Shown: positions 34,650 through 47,489 of the stretch, piece after piece
Layout of the letters: the number at the start of each line of letters is the position of its first letter
How positions within the stretch are numbered: the first letter of the stretch is position 1
Origin: Miscanthus floridulus
Taxonomy: Eukaryota; Streptophyta; Magnoliopsida; Poales; Poaceae
Length of the DNA stretch: 64,000 nucleotides
Assembly (NCBI RefSeq): GCF_019320115.1
Contig: NC_089589.1
Coordinates: 25,768,487 to 25,832,486 of the forward strand
Direction: 5' to 3'
Notes under the pieces: model-generated
Databases searched by the model: none
Told to the model about the DNA's origin: nothing
Seen by the model: the letters and a program-made list of their open reading frames with translations, nothing else
Position numbers and translations under genes: made by a program

Positions 34650-37600
34650 CTATAAAATGTCAGAAGCATACCGTTCTTGTGTCATCAACAACTCACCCTT
34701 CTTTCTCTGAACTTGAATTCCCAGGAAGTAATGAAGATCTCCAAGATCCTTAATGGCAAATTCTTTCTCTAGATCCCGGAGAAGAGCATCAATTGCTTCC
34801 TGTGAAGAGCTAGCCACGATGATATCACCAACATACACAAGTATAAAAATAACGTGGCCTCCTTTGCGGTAGAAAAAGAGAGATGTGTCTGCCTTGGATG
34901 GAACAAAGCCAAGGCTCTGTAGCTTATGACAAAGCTGGGAATACCATGCACGAGGCGCCTGCTTTAGGCCATACAACGCCTTGTCAAGCTTGCACAAATA
35001 TTGTGGCTTGCTTTTGTCTTCATAGCCAGGAGGCTGTCGCATATACACTTCTTCAAGGAAGCCATGTAGAAAAGCATTCTGTACATAAAGTTGTCTCAAG
35101 CACCAGTTCCTGGACACAGCAAGAGACAATACAAGTCGAATAGTAGATGCCTTGACGACAGGACCAAAAGTGTCCTCATAGTCAATTCCATACCGTTGTT
35201 TGAACCCTTATGCTACTAGGCATGCCTTATACCTGTCAATCTTACCATCAGATCGCCTCTTGATTTTATACAACCATTTGCAATCAATTATATTCTTCCC
35301 TTTCTGAGGAGGTACAAGGTGCCAAGTCCTATTTTTCTGCAGTGCCAAGAACTCATCATCCATAGCTTGTCTCCAAGTTTTATCAGCTAACGCATATTGC
35401 AAAGTAGGAGGATCCTCAGAAGTAGTAGCTAGATGAAAATACCGTATTGTGCCATCAGTGTAAATTTTGGTTTTTCGAATACCTCGCTGAAGGCGTGTCA
35501 CTGGTTGTTGCAACGGTGCAGGCGAAGATGTAGGAGCAGATGTGGCCACAGGCGACGCCGGCGCAGAAGATCTAGAAGATCCAGCGCCGGGTGGCGGCAC
35601 AGAAGATCCGTCGACGGGCGGCGCAAAAGGTTCCGGCACAGAGAATCCGGGTGGCGCGTGCGGCGCTGAACGCGAGGGCGAGCCGGATCCCCCTTGTCCC
35701 CCCGGTGTCGGAACCGGTTGCCGCGCAGTCGAGACAGGTGGCGCTGGCGGAGCGGAGGATCCCGGCGCGCTGGCTCCCGAGGTTGATGCGCCAATCGTAT
35801 CGGCGGCGGCAGCAGGCAGATCAGCTCCAGGATTGGCGCCTGCCAAAAATGGAAAGGATCCCGGGAGCACTAAATCGCGTCCGTGTGACATCAGATTTGA
35901 GCCAAAATCCACCGAATCTTCACCTGAATCTGCATGCTCATCAAGAGGATTAGTGCGCAGGGAACCATTACCAAAAGGATCAGAAGAATTGCCGTCCCCA
36001 AAACTGGAAGAAGGATTTAGGAGGGTAGATGGAAGGAGCAAAATCTCTGATCTAAGCCGAGCGCCAGCATTAGGATGAAGTTGGGAAAAAGGATAGATAT
36101 TTTCATAAAAAACAACGTCACGAGAAATATAAACGTGACCTTGAGAAACATCTAAATACTTGAATCCTTTGTGTATGTTACTGTAACCAAGAAAAACACA
36201 TTTCTTGGAATGAAACTGAAGCTTGTGGGTATTGTAGGGGCGCAAATTTGGCCAACATGCACATCCAAAGGTTCTCAGTGTAAGATAATCAGGTATTTGG
36301 TGAAGAAGGCACTCATGAGGGGTTTGGCCCTGAATAACCTTTCTAGGAAGCCTATTAATCAAATAAGTGACAGTAATAAATGCCTGATCCCAAAATTTGA
36401 GAGGCATAGATGCATGAGCAAGCAAGGATAGACCAACTTCTACTAGGTGGCGATGTTTTCATTTGGCAGAGCTGTTTTGCTGATGCGCATAAGGGCAAGA
36501 CACATGATGAGATATGCCTATGCGTTGGAAAAAGGCATTCAACTTTTGATACTCGCCGCCCGAATCCGTTTGGATAGCTAGGATTTTTTTGTTGAATTGC
36601 CTTTCGACCATGGATTGAAAATCATGGAACATTTGAAAAACTTTAGATTTGTGACACAACAAATAAATCCATGTAAATCTGCTAAAGTCATCAATGAAGC
36701 TAACATAGTAATTATTTCTGCCAATAGAGGTGGGTGCAGGACCCCATACATCCGAAAACACAAGTTCAAGAGGACTCGATGAAACACTTGTTGACATGGG
36801 ATAAGGCAATTGATGACTTTTGCCTTTTTGACAGGGTGTCACACACCTGATCTTTATTGGACTCAGACACAAACGGAATACGATGTTTGCTAAGGACTTG
36901 CTGGACTACTGATGATAATGGGTGACCCAGACGGCTGTGCCACCTAGACGTGGAGGGCTTGACGGTGCCATACATCACTTTATTGGAAGAAGATCTAGAT
37001 GACTTCAGCGGATAAAACCCCCTTCACACTCCCCTATAAGCATAGTTCTCTTCGTTGCCTGGTTCTTAATCAAAAAATAATTGGGATGATATTCAGTAAA
37101 GGCATGGTTATCGGATGTAAGACGATGAACGGAAGCAAGGTTTTTGTTAGCTTCAGGAACATAAAGGACATTATTAAGGGCAATATTTTGTTTTGGGGTA
37201 CGAACAAAACTTTGACCGATTTGGTTGATTCTCATACCTGCGCCGTTGGCGGTATGCACCTGTTCGGTGCTGTGATATTTGTCCCTCACGGTGAGCTTCT
37301 CCAGCTCACCCATGATGTGATCCGTAGCGCCGTTGTTAGTGTACCAGTTCGTATCCACGCCGTAGGAAGTAGTGGCCGATGAAGCCGAGCGCTGCTCTGG
37401 AGGTCCGGCAAAAGAAGCGTCATAACGCTTGTAGCAACAGAGGATGGTGTGGCCCTCTTTGCCACAAAGCTGGCTGGTTGGGCAATCAGCATTGCTTTGT
37501 TGAGAGTGACCACCGCTGTTGCCGCTGCCGTGGCCACATCCACGACCACAGCCACGACCACCGCCACCACGATTGAAGCCTCCGCGACCTCCGCGTGTGG

Positions 37601-38060
37601 CAGCGTTGGCCGAGGACCCAGAGCCTCCATGTAGGAGATTAATGCGCTGTTCCCAATTCACAAGTTGGGTGTAGAGTTCACCAAGGGTCAGCGGCTCCAA
37701 GCACACTGCCATGGCAGAGACAACTGGATTATAATCCATGTTATGGCCGGCAAGGATGTAAGATGCAATCTCTTCATCCTCCAGCTTCTTTCCCGCGGAC
37801 GCCATGTCGCCAGCGAGAGTCTTCATCTTACTGAAGAATTCAGCAATGGTGGAGGAACCCTTCTGTGCAGTGGCCAAAGCCATGCACGTATTGATGACCA
37901 GGATGTGAGATTGCAACGTGGTTATCTCATGGATTGCCTTCCATAACTCGGCGGCGGTGGTACAGGTGGAGACCTACACCATGATCTCCCTAGAGATGGA
38001 GGACAACAAGTAATTGAAGATTTGCTGGTCCTTGCAACCCAAGTCTCATACTCGGGATTG
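34650..38060 (-). pseudogene. Copia retrotransposon gag-pol, inactivated and truncated
   Basis: Read on the minus strand the order is gag, zinc knuckle, pre-integrase, integrase, reverse transcriptase. Gag (38060-37005) has the UBN2 fold, a Gly/Arg-rich linker and a CCHC-like CQLCGKEGHTILCC region (with one altered spacing). Pre-integrase HSRLGHPLSS is near 36940. The integrase core (36872-36459) keeps Asp in FSDVWGP and QTDSGGEY. At 36465 the expected catalytic Glu-Arg before KHRH reads Lys-stop. Integrase C-terminus to RT (36425-35208) includes a long Pro/Ser linker; RT (35129-34650) reads YVGDI where YVDD is expected. The ends of RT, RNase H and both LTRs are missing. Several of these changes are G-to-A or C-to-T, as in methylated, silenced copies. 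Confidence 0.85.
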
Positions 38061-38264
38061 GAGATCAACTCAGTCGGCTTCTCGACTGACTTTGGGATCT
38101 ATTGGGGCCACACGCCAGAAATAGGCAGGGAGGCAGGTGCATGCGCATGCAGCTGGTTGCCTTTTCTTTTCTGTGCTTGCACTCGTCTGCTCCGGTTGAC
38201 CGATACAGAGAGAGATGGGGTCCACGTGGGGCCCGCGCTGAAAGAGAAAACAAGGGGCACCGCT
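38061..38264. other. Junction DNA between Copia remnant and CACTA element 3
   Basis: Similarity to Copia gag ends near 38100. The rest, up to the CACTA terminus at 38265, is unassigned. Confidence 0.4.
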
Positions 38265-38294
38265 CACTACGTCAAAAAGCATTTCTAGGGGCGG

Positions 38295-38565
38295 TTGTAG
38301 ACCATTTGTAGGGGCAGTTTGTCCAGCCGCCCCTACACAAGGGTCTCTACAAATCATGCATTTGTAGGGGCGGTTCTCAGGCCACCCCTACAAATCTATT
38401 TGTAGGGGCGGCTGGTGTTTCCAGCCGCCCCTACAAATCTATTTGTAGGGACGGCTCTTATTACCAGCCGCCCCTACAAATCGATTTGTAGGGGCGGCTG
38501 TAGTACCAGCCGCCCCTACAAATAGGTATTTGTAGGGGCGGTTCAATGTAGAACCGCCCCTACAG
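38295..38565. repeat. Subterminal repeats of CACTA element 3, 3' end
   Basis: About ten units of ATTTGTAGGGGCGGCT and its complement in hairpin pairs. Confidence 0.9.
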
Positions 38566-38606
38566 TACGTTTTCCCGCCAAAAAAAATCAAATTTTCAAT
38601 TCAAAA

Positions 38607-38790
38607 TCGCTTTGCCGAACGTCCCACGACCAACGTTCTGAACTACGTTCGCGTTGCCGAATGTCCCACAACCAACGTTCCGAACCGTGTTTGCATTGCC
38701 GAACGCCCCGCGACCAACGTTTCGAACCACGTTCGCGTTGCCGAATGCCCCGTGACCAGCGTTCGCGTTGCCGAACACCCCGCGACCGCG
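38607..38790. repeat. 42-bp tandem repeat
   Basis: Four to five copies of a 42-base unit beginning TTGCCGAACGCCCCGCGACC. On the minus strand one frame stays open and would give a 14-residue repeat (AFGNANVVRNVGRG), but it has no ATG and follows the Ulp1-gene stop. I therefore list it as a minisatellite, not a gene. Confidence 0.75.
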
Positions 38791-38891
38791 ACTACAAGCA
38801 TAAGAGTATTCTATAAACTACAATTACAAGTCCAATTCACATGAATATATACAATCCATCATTAAATATACAAATTCCATATACATTGGTA

Positions 38892-41800
38892 TCAACGTCC
38901 TAGAGCTAGCCTTTCAGTCTCACGAAGGTGTTGGTACTGAGGATTTGTACCTAACTCAGACTCTCGATCATGGTAGGCGCCTCTGACGTGTACAATCTGG
39001 TCCAATATGAAGTTGCAAAGGTCACCGACAAGCTCTAAGAGTTGGTCATCCTTGTATGGGTCTCTTTTCATTTCTTTCTCTTCTCTCCACTACAAGAAAA
39101 CAAGTTTCGGTTTAGTATTTCATACTATTTACAAAGTTTTTATACTACGGGTGAAGAGATTCAAACTTACCCTTAAGGGGTGTCTCCTGTAGGCACCGGT
39201 GTTACCCATCATAGAACATATATAGTATCCACAATGTACACTCTCAGGTACACTCCCAGGCTTCTGCTTGGGGCACTGTGTGTTTTGCATATAAAAATGT
39301 TAAGTAATGCTTTTGACAGCCATGTAACAGAGTACTGAAGAAGTAAGTTACACTTATCGCACATAGTGTTTTTATAGCCAGCTTTTCCTTCCTTGATGGA
39401 TCATGCCTTCCATGATGATTAGTGACATAGAACCTAAATGCCCTGTTTGAATTATTTTAGCAAATACAACTTGTTAGTATCCAAAAGTGAACATTACAAG
39501 TATGTATACAAACATATAAGCTAATGAGGATTGTCGATATGTATATGTCTTGAGAATCGATATGAAGTCTTTGTATATCACCGTGTCCTTATCTAATGAA
39601 TCAAAGACCCATGCCATGCTCCTCCCGACATCGACGGCTATATAAATCCAGTGGTTGCTGCATGGATTTAATCATAGAACTAGATAAGCCCTTTTGCATC
39701 GAATGAAATATATCGAACAAAGCTTTAAGTATAGAGTTGAGCTTACTCGAAGTTGTATGGTAGCCATATTGTAGAGTGGTGTTGGAGATTTTTGAAAGCC
39801 AAGGCAATATATGCCGCAACCTTAAGGGACTCTTCCCTTAGCTTCGCACTACGGATGCGCTCTTTCTCCCAAAGAGTCTTTGCAGCTGCTAGCTCTTTGG
39901 CATCCAGTGTCCACCATTTAGGGTAATTAAAATTTGTTTGGGCTATAGCTTGAGGGTCTACATACCTGGCTTTCACACTTGGCATTTGTTTGACAATGTG
40001 CACTTGCATTCTACAAATCACGGCATGGGTTAGTTACAACAAAATTCAAAGATTACATTCATATCATATCGGGAGGACAAGGACTTACAGGCACCATGTG
40101 CGAATTAGATTCATCTCCATTTCTCCCAGGTGAAAGCATGTGTGCATGTTATTGAAGTCAAAGACAATTTTCTTGGCTGGGCTTCCAAATGTGCCGGTGG
40201 GAAAGCATGCTTGTATGATATATATGCTCGTTGGGAGAACAAGCAAGTACCAATCATGGAACCTTCTCATTCCAAGTGGTAGACACTGGATGTGCCGATT
40301 TGGTAGGAAGGGCTTGCCTCTTTCATATCTTTTCGGGCAATCCTTTGACCATTCGATGGCATCAACATTTGGATACTGCTTTGCAATTTGGTGGAGTTTG
40401 CTACTGACGGCCTCCTCAGAACCCCGTGATGGGACTTTTTTAACTTGGTTTTCAGGCTTGAACTGATCATGGGAATACCACTTGGACACCGACGAGACAT
40501 CTTTGATCGGAACATAAACTGGCCTTATGTTGATTGGAATCTTCTTTCGGAGTTCCCATTCAGGCACGTCCTCATCTTCTTGTGCATCACCTTCTTCAGG
40601 AGGCACTCGTTGTTCATGTATCGGTTGTGCTTGTTGAGAAGACTGTGGCATCTCATGATGCACTTGCCCGGTACAAGCTAGAGAAGGTTGTGGCATCTCA
40701 TCAGGCACATGCTCGATAGGAGGCGGGGAAGAATGTGGCATCTCAGGAATGTGGGGGTCACGAGACGGTGAAAATATCTCCCTGGCCTCAACAACTCTCT
40801 CCAAATTTGAGAGAGGGGGAGGCAGCAAAGAAGCAATCAATATAATGTCCCGTTTGTATCAGAGGATGAACTACCCCATAACATCTCCGAGTAACACCAG
40901 CCCCTCGGGAGTTGCGTAGTCTATCCTCCACTGCATGAACTCAGGCTTCACTGTATGCACCTCGACCCTAGTGTAGTCCGGCGGTATCTTATTATTGTGG
41001 TGTAAGCCACCAGGAGGATGTGCCACACCCATTTCCACCTCCATCATAGTGTTTTGCTGGCCGCTGAGAAACACCAAGGTGCAACTAGTAGGTTCCCGTA
41101 TGAGACCGACTGGGGTTGTGGCTACAGTGGAACCTTGGCTGCTAGAAACTTTCGGAGGGCTGCCAACTAATGCCAGTTCTCCCAGCGGCGTCACTAATAT
41201 ACGTGGCTCCGTAGACATTCCTTGCTCCTCCAGCGCCTTCGCAACTAGAGCCTTCACTTGGAGCTCAAGACTAGTCTCCCGGTCTCGGCCATGTTTCTTG
41301 TACATGTGCCTGTCCTCTTCGAATCCTTGCTTCTAGGTCATCCTTTTCCCTAGCCCCCTGGTGCGGCCAGTGTGCTCCTTGTTTCCCAAGCCAAGGCTAA
41401 GCTCATCCCTCTCTCTAGAAGGATTGAATGAGCCCATCTCTTTGTCTTCAGCATATTTTCAGTATCCTTGATACCACCTTTTGGGTCTCCGGCTTATCAA
41501 ACTTAAGATTACTGTCGGATGGTTCTGTACTCCTCGCATATATCCAGTTCCTTGAGCGTACCTTCAAGTTCGTCACATCGATATTCCCAGCAGCTGCGGC
41601 CTCTTCATCCATCTTCCTAAACTGCTCTTCTTTGGCATAGTAGCCACCAGGGCCTAGATGATGGTGGTGTTTGTTCCTCTTCGCCAGCTCGGTGTTACGG
41701 GCACTGAGCTCCAATGCCTCCGCTGAAGTCTTCTGAGCCATGAGCTCCGCCCATTGACTAGGAGTTATTTTGCCAAACTTGTTGAAGAGAGTTAACCCCT

Positions 41801-42695
41801 TTTGGATATACTTCATGTTGAGCTCTGACCTCCAACGTCAAAATGACTCTCCCAGCATCCTGATAGCATTTTTTTTACCAATTCGTGCTTACCCTCCAAA
41901 AATCTAAAATTGACCTTCAGCTGCCTATCCCATAGTGCATTCTTTATGTTCTCTGGTACCTCTTTCCAGTTAGGGATTGCTGGGTTCAATTTATCTCTTA
42001 CTAGGGCCCCGATCGCATTATGGAATCGTCCTCTTAATTTCTTTGGCTCAAGGATCTCCCCTGCTGGCCCAACCTTCGTTATCACATAGCAAGCCTTATC
42101 TGGATATAGATTTCCTTTTCTATCCTCTCGTTTCCTCTTAGGCTTGGTAGTCGTGGTTGTGTCTTGAGTTTGTGGAGCAGAGGCATCATGATCTATCTCT
42201 GTGGTTGTTGCCTCTGCTCTCCTTTCCTCTACTCTATCTTGTCCAGCGAGATGTCGTGAACGTCGACGTCGTCTTTTCTGAGTTTTAGGAGGGACCTGTA
42301 TATAGGATAGGTCAAAGTGTTAGCAGAGGTAACACAGCCAAAGCTTTAGCAAAATTTACAAGCTAAGGCTTCTTCCCTACCTCCTCGTTTGGGTCAAAAT
42401 CCTTGTCCAGATCTTCCTCTATTGGCCTCCTTCTTGCTTCAGGTGGGAAAGGATCCTCGGGACTTTCATATCCCTCTTCTGACTCATCATCCTCTTCTTC
42501 TTCACCTTCAGTAGCCTCTCCTTCGGGGCCTTCCTCCTCGTCACACTCCTCCTGAGTAAGCATCACTTCTAGATCCTTTTCTACCTCGTTATCGAACTAT
42601 TCCTGAGTAAGCTGGTCCTCTAGTGCTTGCTCCTCAAGGGTTGGCTACTCATCATGCTCAGGGCATCGAGCTGCACTGTCTGTTGTCCGCGACAT
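38892..42695 (-). pseudogene. CACTA second gene (TNPA/DUF8039 plus Ulp1-like peptidase), element 3
   Basis: The start is ATG at 42695 (MSRTTDSAARCPEHDE), followed by two in-frame TAG codons. Next come a Glu/Asp-rich exon ending near 42381, an Arg/Lys-rich exon from 42297 (TQKRRRRRSRH), and the conserved KLRGRFHNAIGALVRDK to KNALWDRQ region (about 42080-41900). Frameshifts occur near 41835 and 41455. A DUF8039-type block spans 41240-40890 (CTLVFLSGQQ to EGLVLLGDV). A peptidase region follows: His in NHWIYIAVD (about 39650), Asp in WVFDSL, and Gln/Cys in QCPKQKPG and HCGYYICSMM (about 39270-39200). The last exon ends with TGA at 38892-38894. Like the second gene of element 1 in plan but much diverged. 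The stops and shifts make it a pseudogene. Confidence 0.8.
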
Positions 42696-42837
42696 TATTT
42701 CACGCTTTGTTCTAAAAGATGCAAGAAAGTATGCTTTAGGTACGCGAGAAGGTATAAGAAATCAAAAAGGTCTATAAACCAAAGTAGTCTTATAAAACAA
42801 CAATATAAAAAAAACAAGAAGTAGCAGTGGTAGAGGC

Positions 42838-43140
42838 CTCAGAAACATGTCAATCATCATCTAATCTTGAACTTGGAGCATCAAGGCATCATAACAGAGA
42901 AGAGAGGAGAAGGTAATGTAGGGGCGACTGCTAATGATGCCAAGTTCCTATCATCAGCTCATATTCCATATAATGTATGGACTTGGACAATTTCATCATT
43001 GGCAAAACAAAGGAGAGGAGAGGAGAGGGGAGATTTGGCAAAAAAAAAAGCAACAGCTTCTTAGCAAACATAGAGCTGTAGCTGATGGCAAAAATAGCCA
43101 AAAAACAGCAGTGGCCCACTGGTCCTATGCCCCCAAGCAC
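42838..43140. repeat. About 300-bp direct repeat, copy A
   Basis: It starts CCTCAGAAACATGTCAATC and ends near GCAGTGGCCCACTGG. It pairs with copy B at 43639-43940, about 800 bases downstream in the same orientation, with many small differences. Confidence 0.8.
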
Positions 43141-43638
43141 GCAACTAGTAGATCAGCAGCAAGCTAAAAATTAAACAAGAAGATTAATTTCACCAAATTG
43201 ATGTAGATGTAGCCGGCTGGCTGATTAAAATCCCAAGTTCATTAAGCAAGGACGAGCAAGCTGCTAGGCAAGCATATCATCACACAGGAAGTTCACAACT
43301 ACAGCTGGAGGCATTAGCAGTACTCTAGTAGCAGTACATAGCAATACTAGCAGCTTTAGCTAGCTAGAGAGACCGACCGACCAAGAAGATGATCGACCAA
43401 GAAAATGCAGCATGAACTAAGGAACTCTCTGGCACTAGCATGAAGGTCAGCAAGAAGAGGGTGCTGAGGTAACTGTTATGGAGGCTCAGATGTGTCAAGA
43501 ATTAAAGTTACCAGATCATGCTGATAAGAATGGAAAAGTTGTTGTGATGGTATGACAACATGGTAGATAGAGTAAGACAGCTAAAGAGCTGGATCTTCCA
43601 AATTCACAGAAGGAGAGGAAGACAGTAGAAAAAGACAC

Positions 43639-43940
43639 CTCAGAAACATGTCAATCATCATTTGATCATGAACTTAGAGCATAGTGGCATCATAACAGAG
43701 AAGAGAAGAGAGAAAAAAGGCTAGTAATGATGCCAAGTTCCTCACAAATTCTTGATCATCAGCTTATATTCCATATAATGTTTGGACTTGTGCAATTTCA
43801 TCATCAGCAAAACAAAGGAGAGGAGAGGAGAGGGGAGATTTGGCAAAAAAAACAACAACAGCTGCTTAGCAAACATAGAGCAGCAGCTATTAGCAAAACT
43901 AGCCAAAAAACAGCAGTGGCCCACTCATCCTATGCCCTCA
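43639..43940. repeat. About 300-bp direct repeat, copy B
   Basis: Second copy of the unit at 42838-43140, sharing CATCATAACAGAGAAGAG, GGAGAGGAGAGGGGAGATTT and AAAAAACAGCAGTGGCCCAC. Confidence 0.8.
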
Positions 43941-44608
43941 AGCTGCACATTTGACAGATGAAAATCTGAACCATATAAAAATATATAGTTAATAGTACTG
44001 AATTGTAGTTTAGGACAGCAGCAAGCCAGCAACCATAGAATGTAGCCAGGAATAGCAAACTACAGGTATCTGTTGGAGAAGAATAAAGCAAACTATATAA
44101 ACTGTTGACTGAAATGAGTAGTTCACTGAAAATGGGTTTAATCTAAATTTTTAGAAGCAATAGAGCAGTGAAGTAACAAAACAATAATAACTATTAAATC
44201 AATCAAGTAGCAAGGACTGGTCAAGCGCTGCAAGTAGTTAATCACTAGCCTCGATATTAAACACATGGCATATGTATATTAAACAATCATTATTGATTCT
44301 ATATATCCAACAAAAAAATGGGTAACTCAAGATAAGGTACAACCTATTTTTATGAGAACAGTTGACTAGAGCTATCAGGCAAAACTAAATAAAATGAATT
44401 CTCAAATGTTACAAAAATAAGTTAGCTATCAGGCAAACTGAAATTACCAAGAGCATTGGCAGATTGAAATAAAGATCATACTCAACTGATTGAAATTATC
44501 AAGAGCTATATACGAGTGATTAGCTGGAACAATGAAAAACGACAAAAGTCAGGTTTGCTACAAGTTTGAATAGATGTAGATTGCACACTGGCATAACGGC
44601 TAGCAGCT

Positions 44609-46735
44609 GGACTTTGATCCCCCTTAGGAAAGTGCATATATCTCTCTTCTCGTCTGGTGTTAGGTTGAAGCACGTCGCGGACAGAGTGTATTTTCCATTA
44701 GCCTCAGGTACAGGGTGAAGCTGTGGCATCACGTTTAGCTGCACTATGTCTTTCCATGCTTTCAGACCATCCTTTGACTTGCCTGTATCCATCAAGGTAG
44801 CAATGAGACTCTCAAAGACATTCTTCTGCACGTGCATAGCATCAATAGCATGGGGGACCACCAAGTCTGGCCAATAAGGCAGATACTGAAAGAAGATCGA
44901 TTGTTTCTTGAAAGGTACGCCTTCGACAGGAGGTGTGCTTCTATATCTGTTCATCCCATCCAGATTCTTCTTTTCATAGACGACGCGTATGTTTTTCACC
45001 ATTTTGTACACATATTCTCCGTTATGACGTCTCTCTGGAGGGGGTTCAATCTCCGGGGCATTGTCATAAAATCTAAAGAATAATTTGCTGCGGTACTTGT
45101 GACTTGTCTTTAAGAAGCGTCGATTCCTTAGGTAAACTATCTTCTTGGATGCATCCAGGTACACCCATGTAGTACCATCCAAGCAAACCAAGCATCCAGT
45201 CTTCCCTTTGATCTATCCAGACAAAGCAAACAGCGCGGGGTAATCATTGGTAGTAACAAATATTATTGCTCTACATATGAAGTCCTCCTTTCGGAACGCA
45301 TCGTACATCTGCTCCCCATGCCTCCATAGCCTCCCCATTTCTTGCATCAAGGGCTCGAGGAACACGTCTATATCAATGCCTGGTTGTTTAGGGCCAGAAA
45401 TAAGAATAGTGAGGAGAAGGTACTTTCTCTTCTGACACAACCATGTTGGGATGTTGTACATGGTCAAGATCACTGGCCATGTGCTGTGGTTGCTCATCCT
45501 CTCATTGAAGGGATTTATTCCATCGGTGCTCAGGCCAAACCGTACATTCCTTGGGTCATCGCTAAATTCTTTGTGCTTCTCATCAAACCTTTGCCACTGA
45601 CTACAATCAGCCGGGTGTGCAATCTTATCATCATCCACCTTGCGCTCATCATCCCACCATGTCATGAGTGCGGCTTCTTTAGGGTTTAGGAACATACATC
45701 TCAAGCGGTCGGTCACTGGCAGGTACCACATTACTAGGGCAGGAATTCTTCTCTGCTTTGCATCATTGCCTAATGGAGTGTCCTCTAGGGGCTGAGATTC
45801 TTATACCACCTTTTTTGTACCCTTCTTATTCCTCTTTTTCCCCGTGGATGGTTCGTCCCCACCGTAAAGGTCATTGTTCTTGTACCGGCTGGCCCCACAC
45901 CGGGGACATTTATCCAGTGGCTTGAACGTTTCGCCACGAAAAAGTATACAGTGGTTGGGGCATGCATGTATTTTTTCAACCCCCATTGTCAATGGACTTA
46001 TGACCTTCTTCGCTTGGTATGTGTTGGCGGGAACTGAGTTTGGTTGTGGCAGCACCCATGACAGGAGATGCAATAGATCATTGAAACTACAGTCTGACCA
46101 GCCGTACTTAGCCTTCAGGATGAGCAGCTCAAGCACGAAACGTAGCAATGTCCAATGTGTCGGACATCCCTTTTCAACACCATACACAGTCTCCTTCGAT
46201 GCTTTTGTCACTCTTTCCAATTTTTCTAGACCTTTCGGGCTATTTAGTAAAATCTCTGGTCAAGGGTTCGAATCATGTCATCTAAATCATCTTCAACTCC
46301 GACATGTGCTCCACCATCATTATTGGCACCACCTTCGTCGTTACCATCCCAACCACCAGCATCACCACCTTGTTCATTGCCAAACTTGAAATCCATTCGT
46401 GCATCAAGCTCTACTGAATATTGGGACAGGGATTCTATGGTTTCATCGTCGTATTCCTCCTCATCCTTATCGTTAACAATAACCGTTTCACCATGATTAA
46501 TCCACACTGTGTAGTCCTCAACAAATCCTCGCATAATCAAATGTGATCTGATGATAGTCACATCTGTCTATGCCATACAGTTCTTGCAATCTTTACAGGG
46601 GCAAATAATTGTATCCTTATTCTCTTTCAATGTCGTTGCATGCTTCGTTGCGGCTTCAATAAATTTATCCACCTCTTCACGAAAACCTGTCTTGAACCTT
46701 AACGAACCATACATCCAAGAGTTCCTATACTCCAT
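44609..46735 (-). pseudogene. TNP2-like CACTA transposase, element 3, C-terminally truncated
   Basis: The start is ATG at 46735 (MEYRNSWMYGSLRFK), a transposase-associated N-terminal domain with CPCKDCKN. A TAG replaces the expected Trp codon shortly after, at about 46570. An acidic linker follows, then TNP2/transposase_21 blocks in several frames: GWSDCSFNDLLHLLSWVLP, CPRCGASRYK, YLPVTDRLRCMF, FGLSTDGINPF (containing Asp), FICRAIIFVTTNDYPAL, PYWPDLVVPHAIDAMHV and QKNVFESLIATLMD. Similarity stops after LRGIKV near 44609, so the DUF4218 and DUF4216 parts are missing. It cannot encode a full transposase. Confidence 0.85.
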
Positions 46736-47489
46736 CTTTTACAACAATAACAAAATAAACATTAAAGGACTACTTATTCAGATATATATAAAAATGAATC
46801 AAAGTAATAATTATTTGAGAATAATTGTATATACCTCAGATATATATGAATATAAATCTAATATAATTACATGAAGCATACAAACACACCATGGTAGAGG
46901 AAAATTAATTAATGGCCCATTTATCCATAAATAATTAAAATATATATTTATTGATTACAATAAACAATTTTAAAGACAACAATTAGCAATAGTTATACTT
47001 TACCCAATATCTTTCATATAAACCCTAGTCCAATTTTATGAAACATAAATTTACAAAAATGAAATTAATAAAAAAATCAAACCCTAGATCTATATCACAT
47101 GACATGAAACATCCATAAAACTAACTAATGGTTCACTAAAATCAAGAAACATGGACCAAATAAGGGTATGATCTTGTTCCTCTCCCTAATTTACCCTAGT
47201 ACATTTAAAAGTTGGATCTAATTTGCTCATAAATAGCTCAAGCACCATAGAAGAGAGAGAAAAACAAAACTCTAATTACTCACTAACCAACCATTAAAAC
47301 TTCAAAAAAAATATGGAATAGCATTTTCTTACCTTCTACAACCTCTCCACCAAAGGATTTGAGACCAAAACTTTCCCCCCTTAGTAGAGCAATTTTTGGG
47401 AGGTGCCCAAGGCCTCCCCACCTTTCTTTCACGGGTTGAAGTGAGTGACTCGAGGAGGAAGAAGGTGCTGCTTCTGTTTTATATGGGAC
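46736..47489. other. 5' leader and intron region of CACTA element 3
   Basis: AT-rich DNA between the transposase ATG and the subterminal repeats. No gene seen. Confidence 0.5.

Larger units (their letters stand above)
42696..44608. other. Spacer between the two genes of CACTA element 3
   Basis: Purine-rich, non-coding DNA that differs from the rest of the element. It contains a pair of long direct repeats at 42838-43140 and 43639-43940. The C-terminal DUF4218/DUF4216-type part of the transposase, expected here, is absent. Confidence 0.6.

Noticed and set aside
38596..38778. 60-codon minus-strand repeat protein (FGNANVVRNVG repeats)
   Set aside because: No ATG and no promoter; it lies downstream of the Ulp1 gene stop. 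Treated as a minisatellite.
39088..39101. CACTACAAGAAAAC, a typical grass CACTA terminus, inside element 3
   Set aside because: There is no partner terminus, subterminal repeats or target duplication around it, and it lies in a predicted intron of the Ulp1-type gene. Probably chance or a tiny relic.
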